Positions 1 to 9,440 of a DNA stretch of 64,000 nucleotides are shown piece after piece. The notes under the pieces are model-generated. The model searched no databases. It was given only the letters and a program-made list of their open reading frames with translations, and was not told where the DNA came from. Location: contig CAMNTH010000016.1 of the NCBI GenBank assembly GCA_946557785.1, forward strand, positions 1 through 64,000, written 5' to 3'. Position numbers and translations under genes: made by a program. Source of the DNA: an uncultured Blautia sp. GTDB taxonomy: Bacteria > Bacillota > Clostridia > Lachnospirales > Lachnospiraceae. Each line of letters begins with the position of its first letter. Position 1 is the stretch's first letter.

Positions 1-69
1 TTCCTTGAAAATGCTGATAGATACTGTGTTTTAGCGGATAATCAGATTTTTAATGTGTTTTTATATTAA
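1..69 (+). CDS. 3' end of an unidentified gene (partial)
   Basis: Frame 1 is open from the window edge to a TAA at 67-69, giving 22 codons that end in NQIFNVFLY. A strong hairpin follows about 50 bases later, as expected after a plus-strand gene converging on the LacI-type gene. The piece is too short to identify and could be chance; only the position of the following terminator argues for it. Confidence 0.3.
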   Translation, partial: FLENADRYCVLADNQIFNVFLY

Positions 70-119
70 AAAACAGAAATTTGATTATATCTCTCAAAAG
101 TACTTAGCCCCATTGTTTC

Positions 120-178
120 AAATGCCGGAAATCCAGCCAAGGTTTGACTTCAGCCTTGACTGATATTTCCGGCATTTT
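120..178. terminator. Hairpin between convergent genes, probable terminator
   Basis: The arms AAATGCCGGAAAT and ATTTCCGGCATTTT pair over 12-13 bases, and an inner CAAGG/CCTTG stem closes the loop. The hairpin sits between the plus-strand gene end at 69 and the minus-strand stop at 242, so it could serve either direction. The following base run is short (TTTTCC), so efficiency is uncertain. Confidence 0.6.
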
Positions 179-241
179 CCTGCAGATATTAACTGCAAAT
201 CAATAGCTTCTATTTTTCAGTGCACTATCTTATTGCTTCAT

Positions 242-2297
242 TTATCTGTCTGAAGAAATATAATTAGGATTTTGCTTCAGTACTTGTTTCATTTCTGCTG
301 GTGCCTCTTCCTTAAATACGCGCTTCCAGGATTTCAGCAGATTCTCCGCTGTAACACATACAGGCTCTATTCCTATAAAGGATGGTGTGACTTTACCCAG
401 CAGCCCGTTTGCCGCAGCTAATGCAATTGCCTCCCCCTGTTCATAAGGGCATTGTGCACTAAGCATTTTCACCATCCCTCCCTTTGTCATATTCATGGCA
501 ACAGGATAGTCTAAATCCCCCGTCACAATTGCAATATCTGTTCTATTCACTTCAGCCAACGCTTCCATAACTTCCATGGCCGGCCCATCCCAGGAAACAT
601 AAAGAGCCTCCACTTCCGGATGATGTTTTATAAAATCCACCGTCTTTGTATACGCCTCTGTTTCAGACAAGAAATCTATCGTTCCTCTAATTCTAATCTC
701 CGGAAACTCCTCCACCAGAACCTGCTCTGCAGCATCATCCCTTTGCTGGGTAGCATAAAAGTTCCGGTCTCCATGGCGGATAACGCCCACATTTGAAAGA
801 TTATGCCTCACCATATACTCTCCAAGGCCATGCCCCATATTCCGGCCGTGAGAATGTTCATTCACGGATACGCAAGACACATAATCTTTAGCAGTTACTC
901 CGTCAGGGATATTTGTAATCAAAACTAATTTTGTTTTGCTCTTAACCGTCTCTTGAAAAGCAAGCGCAGTTTCCTCTTTATCTACCGGAAACGCAATTAA
1001 CACATCTGGTTTCAGAAACCTCAGGCTTTCCAACTGTTTGCACTGCAAATCTGCGTTAAAATGAGCATCCGTCGTTGCAATCAGAGAAATTCCCAAATCA
1101 TCAAATATTGTTTTAATTCCTTTTTTCAGCAGCTGCATCCAGGCTTTTCCCGAGTAATGCAATGAAATTGCTGCAGTATACTTTTTCTCGCGGACAGCTT
1201 CCCTTTCTGCTTCTGACAAGATCAAAGCTTCTGCACTTTCTGCCTTTTCACCAAAAGGCCCTCTGCCGATTCCGCAGGTAGATTCTCTGACATTCAGCTG
1301 AATAGGCATAACAACCGTATCCGTTTTTATGGCATTTACATTCTTCCCCTGCCCTTTTCTCTCCTCAATCCTGCCGTGGATCATTTGAAACGCTTTCTTC
1401 GCAACTTCCCCCGGCCTTTTGTCTATACATGTAATAGAAGGGGAAAACAATGCCGTCCAGGAAAAATCATTTAAGCTTACCAAGGAAAAATCTTTAGGAA
1501 TCTCAATATTATGTGCGTTAAAGTATTCCAATATGGGAAGCAGAGTAGAACCATTAGCAGCAATGACTGCAGTCGGCACGATCTCCAAACCCATCATCTT
1601 TTCCATAGCTTCAAAAACTTCACTTTTTTTATTCAAATTCGAAAAATAAATTTCCGGATTCAATGGAATATGATAATCTTCCAATGCTTTTTTGTAGCCT
1701 GAAAAGCGTTTTGTGGAAAAATCCTGAAAGCTTCCCAAAAACGCAATATGTTCATGTCCATTTTTGATTAAGTGTTTCGTCGCTTTATAGGCACCATCAA
1801 AAGTGTCTAATACAATCAGATCAGCTGTTACACCTTCAATCCCTCTTCCTAAAAAAACCACCGGAATGTCACATTCCCTGAAAAAATCTTTATTTAATGC
1901 ATCATCTTCATCTGCAAAAGCAATCATCCCTGCAAAATTCAGAGAATCCAAAAGCAAATTTTTAATAAGCTCAAGCCGTTCGTGATCTTTATCATATACA
2001 ACTGTAAACAGCTTATAATCTTCTTTTTTAGAAATCTCATCCAGCGCTTCTTCCACTTGGTGCTGAAATTCACTATCCTTTTCAGATATCAAATACAGTA
2101 TATTCTTTTTTTGACAGCGCGCTCTGACTATTTTGATTCTTTTTCGCAATAAAATTAGGCAGTTCATCTAACTGTTGTATAGCAGCCTCTACCCTATTGA
2201 CCAATTCCGGACTAACATAGCGTGTACGATTCACCACATGCGACACTGTAGATGTAGATACCCCCGCTATTTTTGCGATATCGTGTATTGTTGCCAT
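242..2297 (-). pseudogene. LacI-type regulator fused to a second sugar-binding domain, split by a frameshift at an A7 run
   Basis: The start is the ATG at 2297, eight bases after GGAGGGG. The first frame encodes a LacI helix-turn-helix (MATIHDIAKIAGVSTST) and hinge up to about 2085. After seven A's (T7 at 2106-2112 on the plus strand) the reading frame must move +1 to join a long frame ending at 242. That frame holds a LacI-type periplasmic-binding-protein domain (about 290 residues), then a second RbsB-like sugar-binding domain (about 300 residues). Ordinary LacI proteins have one such domain and about 330 residues; this would be about 680. Removing one A gives a continuous LSKKNILYLI join. 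The gene is therefore a recent pseudogene, a homopolymer phase switch, a transcriptional-slippage gene, or a sequencing error. Next to it lies a ruined sugar permease, so its original target may be gone. Confidence 0.75.
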
Positions 2298-2457
2298 CAT
2301 CACCCCTCCATTTAATTCAATATCATTATACTTTTCCATCAAAATTATGTTAATTAAATTTGCGCAATTCCAACAGTTAAAGTTTTTCTATAATGATTAT
2401 AATTGATAACGATTAAATACTCAATATCTTTAACATACAGCGCCCCAGTCAGAACCT

Positions 2458-2675
2458 GCCGTAGAATCCGAAAACAGCCGGTTTGATCAACGGCAATACA
2501 ATCCTAAGAATATACTGTAAATACTGCACCCGTCCATTTTTGCAGCCTCATCCAAGTCTCTTGGTACGGAAAACACAACATAATACATCATTACACCAAA
2601 AACCTTCCAGAATTTGGAGTACCGGGTAAACATTGTAATATAACTTCCAAGACCAATAAATTCCGTGGATTCCAG
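2458..2675 (-). pseudogene. Sugar ABC-permease remnant
   Basis: Minus-strand translation gives EFIGLGSYITMFTRYSKFW and YYVVFSVP, which resemble the N-terminal part of MalF/MsmF-type permeases. These run straight into RDLDEAAKMDGCSIY, the EAA loop of MalG-type permeases, and after a frameshift into RIVLPLIKPAVFGF. The membrane segments normally between these motifs are missing, so an internal deletion is likely. There is no usable start. The fragment lies just upstream of the LacI-type gene and is probably what remains of a sugar-uptake operon that it once controlled. Confidence 0.7.
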
Positions 2676-2729
2676 GATATTATACCGTGTAAAAGAAAAA
2701 AAAGAAAGACAAGATCATGAAAAAACCTT

Positions 2730-3494
2730 TTATAATACAGAGTCAATCAGCTGTTTCGTGTATTCAGACTTAGGGCTTTGGATAACCTTATCCGGTGTAC
2801 CGGATTCTATGATCTTTCCCTTGTACAACACCAGCACCCTGTCGCAGACAGCCTGCATAAGCGCCAGATCATGGCTGATAAAAATAATCGAAAGCTTCTC
2901 CCTTTCCTTCATTTCCAGAAGCAGCTCTGCAATCTGTTTCTGCACAGTCACATCCAGGGCGCTGGTAGCCTCATCACAAATAAGAATATCCGGCTTTACT
3001 GCCAGCGCCCTTGCAATAGCTGCCCTCTGGCATTGTCCGCCGCTGACCTCATGGGGATACTTTCCTGCAAATTCCGGTGTAAGTCCGCAGGAGATCAGCA
3101 ATTCGTCCACCTTTTTCTTTGTTTCTCTTCGACTTATCCCCATATTGCGGAGACTTTCCCCAATTCCATCCCCTAATGTACGGCGGGGATCAAAGGACTC
3201 TGCCGGAAGCTGAAATACCATCTGGATTTTCTTGCAGGATTTTCGCAGTTCCTTTCTTTTTTGTCCGGTAAGTTCTTTTCCCAAAAGGAATACCCTGCCT
3301 TTTGTAGGCTCTGTAAGCCGGGTGATAAGTTTGGCAATGGTACTTTTTCCAGATCCTGATTCCCCCACAAGACCCAGGCACTCTCCTTTTCTCAGCACAA
3401 AACTAATATCATCCACTGCAGTCACTATATTTTTTCCAGAACGGAATTCTTTCTTTAAATGTTCCGTTTCTAAAACCGTCCCTGCCTCATACAT
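2730..3494 (-). CDS. Nickel/dipeptide-type ABC transporter ATPase (DppF/NikE-like)
   Basis: This 254-residue ATPase is the second energising subunit of the importer encoded here. Visible motifs are Walker A GESGSGKST (near residue 45), Q-loop MVFQ, signature VSGGQ, Walker B ILICDEAT and the switch His in FISHDLAL. It is shorter than DppF (about 330) because it ends soon after the switch region and lacks the usual C-terminal oligopeptide-transporter extension, as NikE does. Its ATG overlaps the previous ATPase gene by eight bases, with GGAGGG upstream, so the two are translationally coupled. It is the last gene of the operon. Substrate cannot be read from this subunit. Confidence 0.9.
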   Translation of the reverse strand: MYEAGTVLETEHLKKEFRSGKNIVTAVDDISFVLRKGECLGLVGESGSGKSTIAKLITRLTEPTKGRVFLLGKELTGQKRKELRKSCKKIQMVFQLPAESFDPRRTLGDGIGESLRNMGISRRETKKKVDELLISCGLTPEFAGKYPHEVSGGQCQRAAIARALAVKPDILICDEATSALDVTVQKQIAELLLEMKEREKLSIIFISHDLALMQAVCDRVLVLYKGKIIESGTPDKVIQSPKSEYTKQLIDSVL

Positions 3495-4308
3495 TCCATT
3501 CCCTCCATTGCCCCAAATCCGGTTCCCTGCGCAAATGCGGCACGGATTCCATCAGGCATTTGGTATAGGCATTATCAGAATGATGAAGAACCTCATCGGA
3601 AGAACCGTAATCCACTGCTTTTCCGTTTTTAATTACCAAGACCTTGTCTGCCATAGCGCCGATGACACCGATATTATGGCTGACCAGGATCATCGCTGTC
3701 TGAAATTCCCTGCGCATCAGCTTCATTTCCTCCAGAACCTGTTTCTGTACAGTCACATCCAGAGCACTGGTAGGCTCGTCTGCCAAAAGAAGGGAAGGAT
3801 TCAAAAGCATGGCTGTACAGATTCCGACTCTTTGATTCATCCCTCCGGAAAGCTCAAAAGGATAGCTGTTCAGTACTCTTTCATAGTCCACCATACCGAT
3901 CTTTTTCATCAGAGCGCCTGCCCTGGCATATGCTTCCCTCTTTTTCAGTTTTTTCTCATGTTCTGTAAGGCTTTCATAAATCTGGGCGCCGATTTTCCGG
4001 ATGGGACAAAAAGCCGATCTGCAGTCCTGAAATATCATGGCAATCTCCGAACCATAGAGCTTCCGCTGTTCTTTTGGCCTCACATCTATGATATTCTGCC
4101 CCTTATAATAAATATCTCCCCCGGTAACTTCTCCGCTGTTTCCTAAGCTTCCCATAATAGCTTTTACAATGGTGCTTTTGCCGCTGCCGGATTCCCCCAC
4201 GATTCCCAAGGTTTGTCCCTGAACCAGCTCAAAGCTTATATCTTCCACAGCCGGCTTGCCATTATAGCAAACTGTCATATGCTCTACCCTCAGCAAGGGT
4301 TCCATCAT
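3487..4308 (-). CDS. Nickel/dipeptide-type ABC transporter ATPase (DppD/NikD-like)
   Basis: This 273-residue ATPase pairs with the downstream DppF/NikE-like subunit to power the importer. It has Walker A GESGSGKST, Q-loop MIFQ, signature LSGGM, Walker B LLLADEPT and the switch His in LVSHNIGV. The start ATG follows GGAGAGAGACG. The signature reads LSGGMNQR, typical for DppD/NikD rather than DppF/NikE. It lies 21 bases downstream of the binding-protein gene, in the same operon. Confidence 0.9.
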   Translation of the reverse strand: MMEPLLRVEHMTVCYNGKPAVEDISFELVQGQTLGIVGESGSGKSTIVKAIMGSLGNSGEVTGGDIYYKGQNIIDVRPKEQRKLYGSEIAMIFQDCRSAFCPIRKIGAQIYESLTEHEKKLKKREAYARAGALMKKIGMVDYERVLNSYPFELSGGMNQRVGICTAMLLNPSLLLADEPTSALDVTVQKQVLEEMKLMRREFQTAMILVSHNIGVIGAMADKVLVIKNGKAVDYGSSDEVLHHSDNAYTKCLMESVPHLRREPDLGQWREWNV

Positions 4309-4329
4309 CGTCTCTCTCCTTTAATTTCC

Positions 4330-5895
4330 CTATTCTGCCTGCTCTTCAATCTTAAGGTCTGCCGTAATTTCATAATAATCACAAGGATGCGCACCGATTC
4401 CGGTAACATTAGCTTTGGTCACGATTCCCATATTTAAATGGGACACAAAGAAAACAGCGCTTTCGTCCAGCATGGCCTGCTGCATCAAAACGGCAAGCTC
4501 TCCTCTTTTTTCGCTTTCAAATTCCGAATGAAGCTGCCTGTACAAAGCTTCCACGTCACCAATGGTATGATTGGAGCGATTCTTTACAGAATTCTCCAGT
4601 GCACATGTGGTAAAGAAATACTCCGGATCTCCGGTGGGAGCAGTAGTAAGGGAGCTCACATACACATCATATCCTCCGTTTTCAAGAAAACCGTTATAAT
4701 CCGAGGTACAGTTTACATCCACCTCAATTCCAATCTCCTTTAATGTTGCCTGGGCATATTCCGCAAGCTTTGGAAGCTCCAATCGTCCTGGATAAGTAAG
4801 CCAGCGCACACTCAGCTTCTGTCCGTCTTTATCCAGATACCCATCACCATCCGTATCCTTCCAGCCTGCATCCTTAAGGATTTCTTTTGCTCCTTCCGGA
4901 TCATAGCCTGGCACAGTCACGGCCTTGTTTCCATAGCTGAAGCTGTCTGGAAATGCTGCATCTGCGGGAATTCCTCTCCCGTTCATTAACACGCTGCAAA
5001 ATCCTTCCTTATCGATTCCCATGGTAATTGCTTTTCGTACAGCCTCTTCCTGCATGATCTCCGAGTCAAAATTGAACTGTCCGAAAAAGCAGCGGCTTGT
5101 GGCACAGGACCAAATAGCATATTCCGGATTTCCCTCAAAAAGTGCATAGCTGTCGTAAGCAAGCCCGTAGGTTCCCTGAATATCTCCTGTCTGAAGAGAT
5201 GCAGCCAGAGAGCTGGCGTCACCAAATGTCTTTACCACAACATTATCTACATTCACCTCTCCTCCCCAGTAGTTTTCATTTTTTACAAGGTCGATCTGAG
5301 TTTCTGTTACATTCTTTGCAATATAAGGGCCTGTTCCCGCAACATTGGCAGTTCCATTCGTATCTCCTTCTACGCCTTCCCTGCCAAAGGCCATATCAAT
5401 AATGGCGCCATATGGATCCCCAAGGTAATGAATCAGGGAAGGACATGGTTCTTCTGTATAAATCGTAACTGTCATTCCCTTTGCTTCAATATGATCAATT
5501 TTTAAATCACCGGCAGCACGGTCATGTACAGCAGTAAGATGTTCCAAACATTCCTTCACAGCTTCCCCATCCATTGTCCGCCCGCTGGAAAATTGGATAC
5601 CCTCCCGAAGGGTAATTTTTACCGTTTTATCGTCCACAAACTCATATCCTTCTGCCAGCCAGGGTTCTATCTCCATATTGTCATTATATTTAAACAGCGT
5701 TTCCCCCACCCCGTACCGAATGGCGCTCCATCCGGAATAACTGTAGTGGGGATTCAGCCCCTCGTCTCCCATTTCTACCCCATATCCTGTGGTTCCGTAT
5801 ACAAAGGTGCTCCCTCCCTTTGCCCATACAGGCGCAGCACATACTGCCGCAGTCAATACACTTACTGTCAAAACTCCCAAGATCTTCTTCTTCAT
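4330..5895 (-). CDS. ABC transporter substrate-binding protein, family 5 (DppA/NikA/OppA-like)
   Basis: A 521-residue extracellular solute-binding protein that would deliver the substrate of this importer. The frame is open further upstream, but the ATG at 5895 has AAAGGAG at good spacing and begins a clear signal peptide (MKKKILGVLTVSVLTAAVC followed by APVWA). Family 5 landmarks are the early LNPHYSYSGW segment, AGTGPY, and the late DPEYFFTTC loop. There is no good lipobox cysteine; cleavage after VWA is more likely, which is unusual for a Gram-positive binding protein, normally a lipoprotein. Neighbouring permeases and ATPases match the nickel/dipeptide class, but family 5 proteins bind peptides, opines, metal-chelates and sugars, so the ligand is open. 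Confidence 0.88.
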   Translation of the reverse strand: MKKKILGVLTVSVLTAAVCAAPVWAKGGSTFVYGTTGYGVEMGDEGLNPHYSYSGWSAIRYGVGETLFKYNDNMEIEPWLAEGYEFVDDKTVKITLREGIQFSSGRTMDGEAVKECLEHLTAVHDRAAGDLKIDHIEAKGMTVTIYTEEPCPSLIHYLGDPYGAIIDMAFGREGVEGDTNGTANVAGTGPYIAKNVTETQIDLVKNENYWGGEVNVDNVVVKTFGDASSLAASLQTGDIQGTYGLAYDSYALFEGNPEYAIWSCATSRCFFGQFNFDSEIMQEEAVRKAITMGIDKEGFCSVLMNGRGIPADAAFPDSFSYGNKAVTVPGYDPEGAKEILKDAGWKDTDGDGYLDKDGQKLSVRWLTYPGRLELPKLAEYAQATLKEIGIEVDVNCTSDYNGFLENGGYDVYVSSLTTAPTGDPEYFFTTCALENSVKNRSNHTIGDVEALYRQLHSEFESEKRGELAVLMQQAMLDESAVFFVSHLNMGIVTKANVTGIGAHPCDYYEITADLKIEEQAE

Positions 5896-5966
5896 GTTTT
5901 TTTCTCCTTTGCTTTCCAAGCACTTCATTTTCTGCAGGTCCTTTTTTGTTTTTTCCGTAAATCCCT

Positions 5967-6776
5967 TCATCTGTATTTTGGATCCAGATAATCCCGCAAG
6001 GCATCTCCAAGCAGATTAAACACTATTACCGTTACAAAGATCGCCCCGCCAGGTGCAAGCACCATCCATGGAGCAGTCTGAAGAAGCACCCGTCCGTCAT
6101 TTATCATGCTTCCCCATTCGGCCATAGGCGGTTTTACACCAAGGCCCAAAAAGGACAGACCTGCAAGTTCCATCATCATTGTCCCAATATCTAAAACTGC
6201 AGTTACCAGAATGGGGCCTGCAATATTGGGCAGAATATGCTTTACCTGAATTTTCCATAAAGAACTCCCTGAAAGCCGGGACGCCATCACATAATCGCTT
6301 TCCTTGTGCGTCATGGTCAGGCTTCTGGACAGGCGAGCAAATTTCGGCCAGCTTATTACTCCCAGGGCGAGGATGGCATTTTGCACTCCCCCTCCCAGCA
6401 TTCCTGCCACTGCAAGGGCAAATACCAGGCCTGGAAATGCCAGAAACACATCTGAAATACGCATCAGAACCGTATCTGTTTTTCCGCCCCGCCATCCGCA
6501 TATCATTCCAACGAAGGTTCCAAAAACAGCAGTAGCAGTAACCAGAATAAGCGCCGCAAAAATACTTACGGTACTCCCCATAATGATCCGCGACAGCATA
6601 TCCCTTCCGTAGCGGTCTGTTCCCAAAGGATGTGCCGCTCCAGGCGGAAGCTGAGCCTCCAGAAGATTCTGTTCATAGGGGTCATAGGGACAAAGATAAG
6701 GGGCAAAAACTGCGATCAGCACAAGCCCTGCCCCAAGTGCCAGAAAAAAAGCAAGCCTTGCTTTTCTTTCATTCAC
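5967..6776 (-). CDS. Nickel/dipeptide-type ABC transporter permease (DppC/NikC-like)
   Basis: Inner-membrane permease of about 269 residues with a short cytoplasmic start, an early membrane helix (LAFFLALGAGLVLIAVF), the family motif HPLGTDRYGRDMLSRI, and the ATPase-contact loop near MASRLSG. A GTG at 6776, eight bases after GGAGG, is the likely start; a TTG at 6791 is also in frame but lacks a ribosome site. The GTG overlaps the stop of the preceding permease by eight bases, so the two subunits are coupled. It forms the membrane channel with the DppB/NikB-like protein. Confidence 0.9.
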   Translation of the reverse strand: MNERKARLAFFLALGAGLVLIAVFAPYLCPYDPYEQNLLEAQLPPGAAHPLGTDRYGRDMLSRIIMGSTVSIFAALILVTATAVFGTFVGMICGWRGGKTDTVLMRISDVFLAFPGLVFALAVAGMLGGGVQNAILALGVISWPKFARLSRSLTMTHKESDYVMASRLSGSSLWKIQVKHILPNIAGPILVTAVLDIGTMMMELAGLSFLGLGVKPPMAEWGSMINDGRVLLQTAPWMVLAPGGAIFVTVIVFNLLGDALRDYLDPKYR

Positions 6777-7716
6777 ATCTGTCACCTCCAAGCCTTACCC
6801 GGGGATCCAGATAATAATAGAACAGATCCGTTATCAGGTTCACTGCAACATAGATTACGGCCATCCACACTACATAGGCCTGAATAACCGGATAATCCCG
6901 CATGTTAATGGCATCCACTGCCAATTTCCCCACGCCGTCCCACATAAAAATATTTTCCACAATTGCAGTTCCCCCAAGAAGGCTTCCAATAGACAGGGCA
7001 AGCAGCGTAATAATGGTTAACATAGAGGACTTTATCACACTTTTCCGGAGGATCACGCTTTGCCGAACCCCCCTGGCTTTTGCTCCGGCCACATAATCCT
7101 TATTCAGTTCCTCCAGAACTGCAGCCCTCACCTGCCTTGTATATTTGGATGTCATGGAAATGGCCAGCGTCAGTGTAGGAAGGATCAGGCTCACGGCTTT
7201 ATTCTCATTGGTAATCACAGGAAGCCAGCCAAGCCTTATGGATAAAAAATACATCAGCACCAGCGCCACGAAAAAGTTAGGCATGGAATTACCTGTAAAG
7301 CAAAAAAACCGTATTACATAATCAATCCAGCCATTGTGCTTCACTGCAGTGAAAACGCCCAAAGGAATGGAAACTGCAATGGTAAGCAAAATCGAGGACA
7401 AGGTCAGCAAAAGCGTAGCCGGAAGCTTGGATAGAAAGGTTTCCAGTACATCTTTATGGGAAACATAGCTTTCTCCCATATCCCCTCTAAGCATATTGAA
7501 AAGCCAGTTCCCATACTGCACCAGAAAGGGCCTGTCCAATCCATACTGTGCCTTTGTCTTGTCTATGATTTCCTGGGAAACCGCCGTACCGGTATTGTCA
7601 TATAAATAAGTGACTGCGTCTCCCCCTGCCGCCCTCATCAGTGCAAAGGATAAAAAGGTAATCCCAAGAAGAATCGGAATCAAATGCAGCAATCTTTTCA
7701 CAATATATTTTCCCAT
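6769..7716 (-). CDS. Nickel/dipeptide-type ABC transporter permease (DppB/NikB-like)
   Basis: A 315-residue membrane permease. The N-terminus MGKYIVKRLLHLIPILLGI and the motif QYGLDRPFLVQYGNWL are hallmarks of DppB/NikB/OppB. Later come a TGNSMPNFFVALVLMY helix and the EAA-like loop with RQVRAAVLEELNKDYV and AGAKARGV. The ATG follows GGAGTAGAC and lies two bases after the stop of the deacylase-methyltransferase gene, which ties uptake to that enzyme at the level of translation. Length is normal for the family. Confidence 0.92.
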   Translation of the reverse strand: MGKYIVKRLLHLIPILLGITFLSFALMRAAGGDAVTYLYDNTGTAVSQEIIDKTKAQYGLDRPFLVQYGNWLFNMLRGDMGESYVSHKDVLETFLSKLPATLLLTLSSILLTIAVSIPLGVFTAVKHNGWIDYVIRFFCFTGNSMPNFFVALVLMYFLSIRLGWLPVITNENKAVSLILPTLTLAISMTSKYTRQVRAAVLEELNKDYVAGAKARGVRQSVILRKSVIKSSMLTIITLLALSIGSLLGGTAIVENIFMWDGVGKLAVDAINMRDYPVIQAYVVWMAVIYVAVNLITDLFYYYLDPRVRLGGDRCE

Positions 7717-7718
7717 GT

Positions 7719-9428
7719 CTACTCCGTTTTCTTCGCCTGCAGCAAAAACATAGGAGTAGGATTGTAAAACTCATCCTTTTCCCTGTAGATTCTGCCGCTG
7801 ATACCAAGATCAATAGAAAATTCCCAAAGCCCCATCCGTCCCAAAGTCTCCAGATCCCAGGCAGGACGGCTATAGGAACTGATAGGAAGCTGGCGTTTAA
7901 TTTCCTCACACTCCCGCATCATATCCTCTCCCACTGTATGGTGAGCATGGGCTTTGGGAAGCCCCGCCGTATCCCCAAAATTGCTCATGCCATAATTGGC
8001 ATCAAAATTCAGCAGGAGCCCGCCCTTTTTCAACACACGGATCCACTCTTTGTACGCATGTTCTACATGAGGAAGGGTCCAGGTCAGGTTTCTGGTAACA
8101 ATCACATCAAAAAGCCCATCTTCAAAATCAAGATTCTCTGCGTCCATTAGAAGAAAAGTACAGGAAACACCCTCCTCTTTTGCCAGCATCCTGGACTTCT
8201 CCACCATCTCAGGGGTCAGGTCCGTTCCAGTCACATCATGGCCCTGCTTTCCAAGCAAAATGGTAAAAAAACCTGTTCCGCAGCCTACATCCAGAATTTT
8301 CAATTTCCGTCCTGAAGGAATATACTTCCCCATTTCCTGAAGCCATCGCCCTGCCATAGGACTGTGAAGCTCTGCCCTTCGCTGGGAAAGAAAGCTTTCG
8401 CTTCGTTTCCCCCAGTATCTTACGATCCGCTCCTTACGTTCATCATATTCTTTTACAATACGGCCATAGGCAAGCATCGGGCCATCTTCCAATACCTGCA
8501 GTGTCTTGGTCTGATACAGGATCACACCGTCAAACTCTGCAGTACTTACTTCCTTCACATTCCCCTCATAATCCCGAACCTGTCCAAGGATTTCCCCTTT
8601 GCGGATCATATCTCCTGCCCTTTTCCTGGGATACCACAAACCGCCAAAAGCAGCATCCTGGTAGCGTACGTCTGTCACATCCAGAGGATAATAGGTCCGA
8701 TAGTCTTTGATCCCCTGATAAACCCCAAGGTGGCAGAGAATATTTCTTACATCACGTCTTGTAGACCTGGCCTCCTCGCCGCTCCACATTCCCATGCCGC
8801 CCCGTTCGATCAGAATACTTGGGATTCCAAGGGAAGCTGCATAATTGTAAGCTCCGCCGGATGCCACATTGGATCTTACCATATAAGGAACGTCTACCTG
8901 CTCCGCCATCTGTCTGGAAACAGCTGCTACATTCTCGTCTGCCTTTCCTGCATAATAAACATATGGCGTCAATTCCTCATAATCATCTCCGCTGTGCAGG
9001 TCTATGCAGTAATCCACCATGGGAAAAACCTCCCTGGTAATGGCAGCTGCCAGGCGCTCCATCTCTGTTCCCTTTTCATTTCCAGGGAAAACCCTATTGA
9101 GATTTTTGCTGTCTGTAAGCCCCAGGCTTCCCTTTCTCTCCTCAAAAGCAGGTCTGTTTATTACTTTTATAAGCACAATGGTTCCTGCAATCTTTTCTAT
9201 TTTCAATTTCTCCGCCAGTTCCACACAAGCCTGTATTCCCACATATTCCCCTGCATGGATACCAGCCATGATAAGTACTGTCTTCCCCGGCAAAGCTCCG
9301 CAGAGAATGGAGGCAGGAAGCTCAAACTCCCCGCCTCCCACCTTCAGCAAACCATTTATCCGTTCCCCCGGCTCTGCAGTCATACCGCATAATTGAAATT
9401 TTTCTTTCTGTTTATCCAAATGTTCCAT
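7719..9428 (-). CDS. Fusion of AstE/AspA-type deacylase and SAM-dependent methyltransferase
   Basis: A 569-residue cytosolic protein with two enzymes in one chain. Residues about 15-325 are a succinylglutamate desuccinylase/aspartoacylase-type zinc hydrolase (M14 fold). The zinc ligands are His58 and Glu61 (IHAGE) and His145 (DLHSGD), the carboxylate-binding motif is NLNRVFPG (109-116), and a likely catalytic Glu is at 209 (ILIERGG). Residues about 335-569 are a class I methyltransferase with motif I LDVGCGTGFF near 379-388 and VTRNLTWTLP further on. The second half is clearly paralogous to the separate methyltransferase encoded just upstream. By family the first half removes an N-acyl group from an amino acid-like substrate; the methyl acceptor is unknown. 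Its position between a methyltransferase and permease genes suggests that it modifies the imported compound or a related metabolite. I know of no characterised fusion of this kind. Confidence 0.85.
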   Translation of the reverse strand: MEHLDKQKEKFQLCGMTAEPGERINGLLKVGGGEFELPASILCGALPGKTVLIMAGIHAGEYVGIQACVELAEKLKIEKIAGTIVLIKVINRPAFEERKGSLGLTDSKNLNRVFPGNEKGTEMERLAAAITREVFPMVDYCIDLHSGDDYEELTPYVYYAGKADENVAAVSRQMAEQVDVPYMVRSNVASGGAYNYAASLGIPSILIERGGMGMWSGEEARSTRRDVRNILCHLGVYQGIKDYRTYYPLDVTDVRYQDAAFGGLWYPRKRAGDMIRKGEILGQVRDYEGNVKEVSTAEFDGVILYQTKTLQVLEDGPMLAYGRIVKEYDERKERIVRYWGKRSESFLSQRRAELHSPMAGRWLQEMGKYIPSGRKLKILDVGCGTGFFTILLGKQGHDVTGTDLTPEMVEKSRMLAKEEGVSCTFLLMDAENLDFEDGLFDVIVTRNLTWTLPHVEHAYKEWIRVLKKGGLLLNFDANYGMSNFGDTAGLPKAHAHHTVGEDMMRECEEIKRQLPISSYSRPAWDLETLGRMGLWEFSIDLGISGRIYREKDEFYNPTPMFLLQAKKTE

Positions 9429-9440
9429 CCTCTCTCTTCC

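Noticed and set aside
3232-4146. A 304-codon open frame on the plus strand
   Set aside because: Antisense to two clear ABC ATPases with intact motifs; no ribosome site and no recognisable domain.
8364-9392. A 342-codon open frame on the plus strand
   Set aside because: It lies opposite the deacylase-methyltransferase fusion, has Cys/His/Ile-rich composition typical of an antisense frame, no ribosome site and no family motif.
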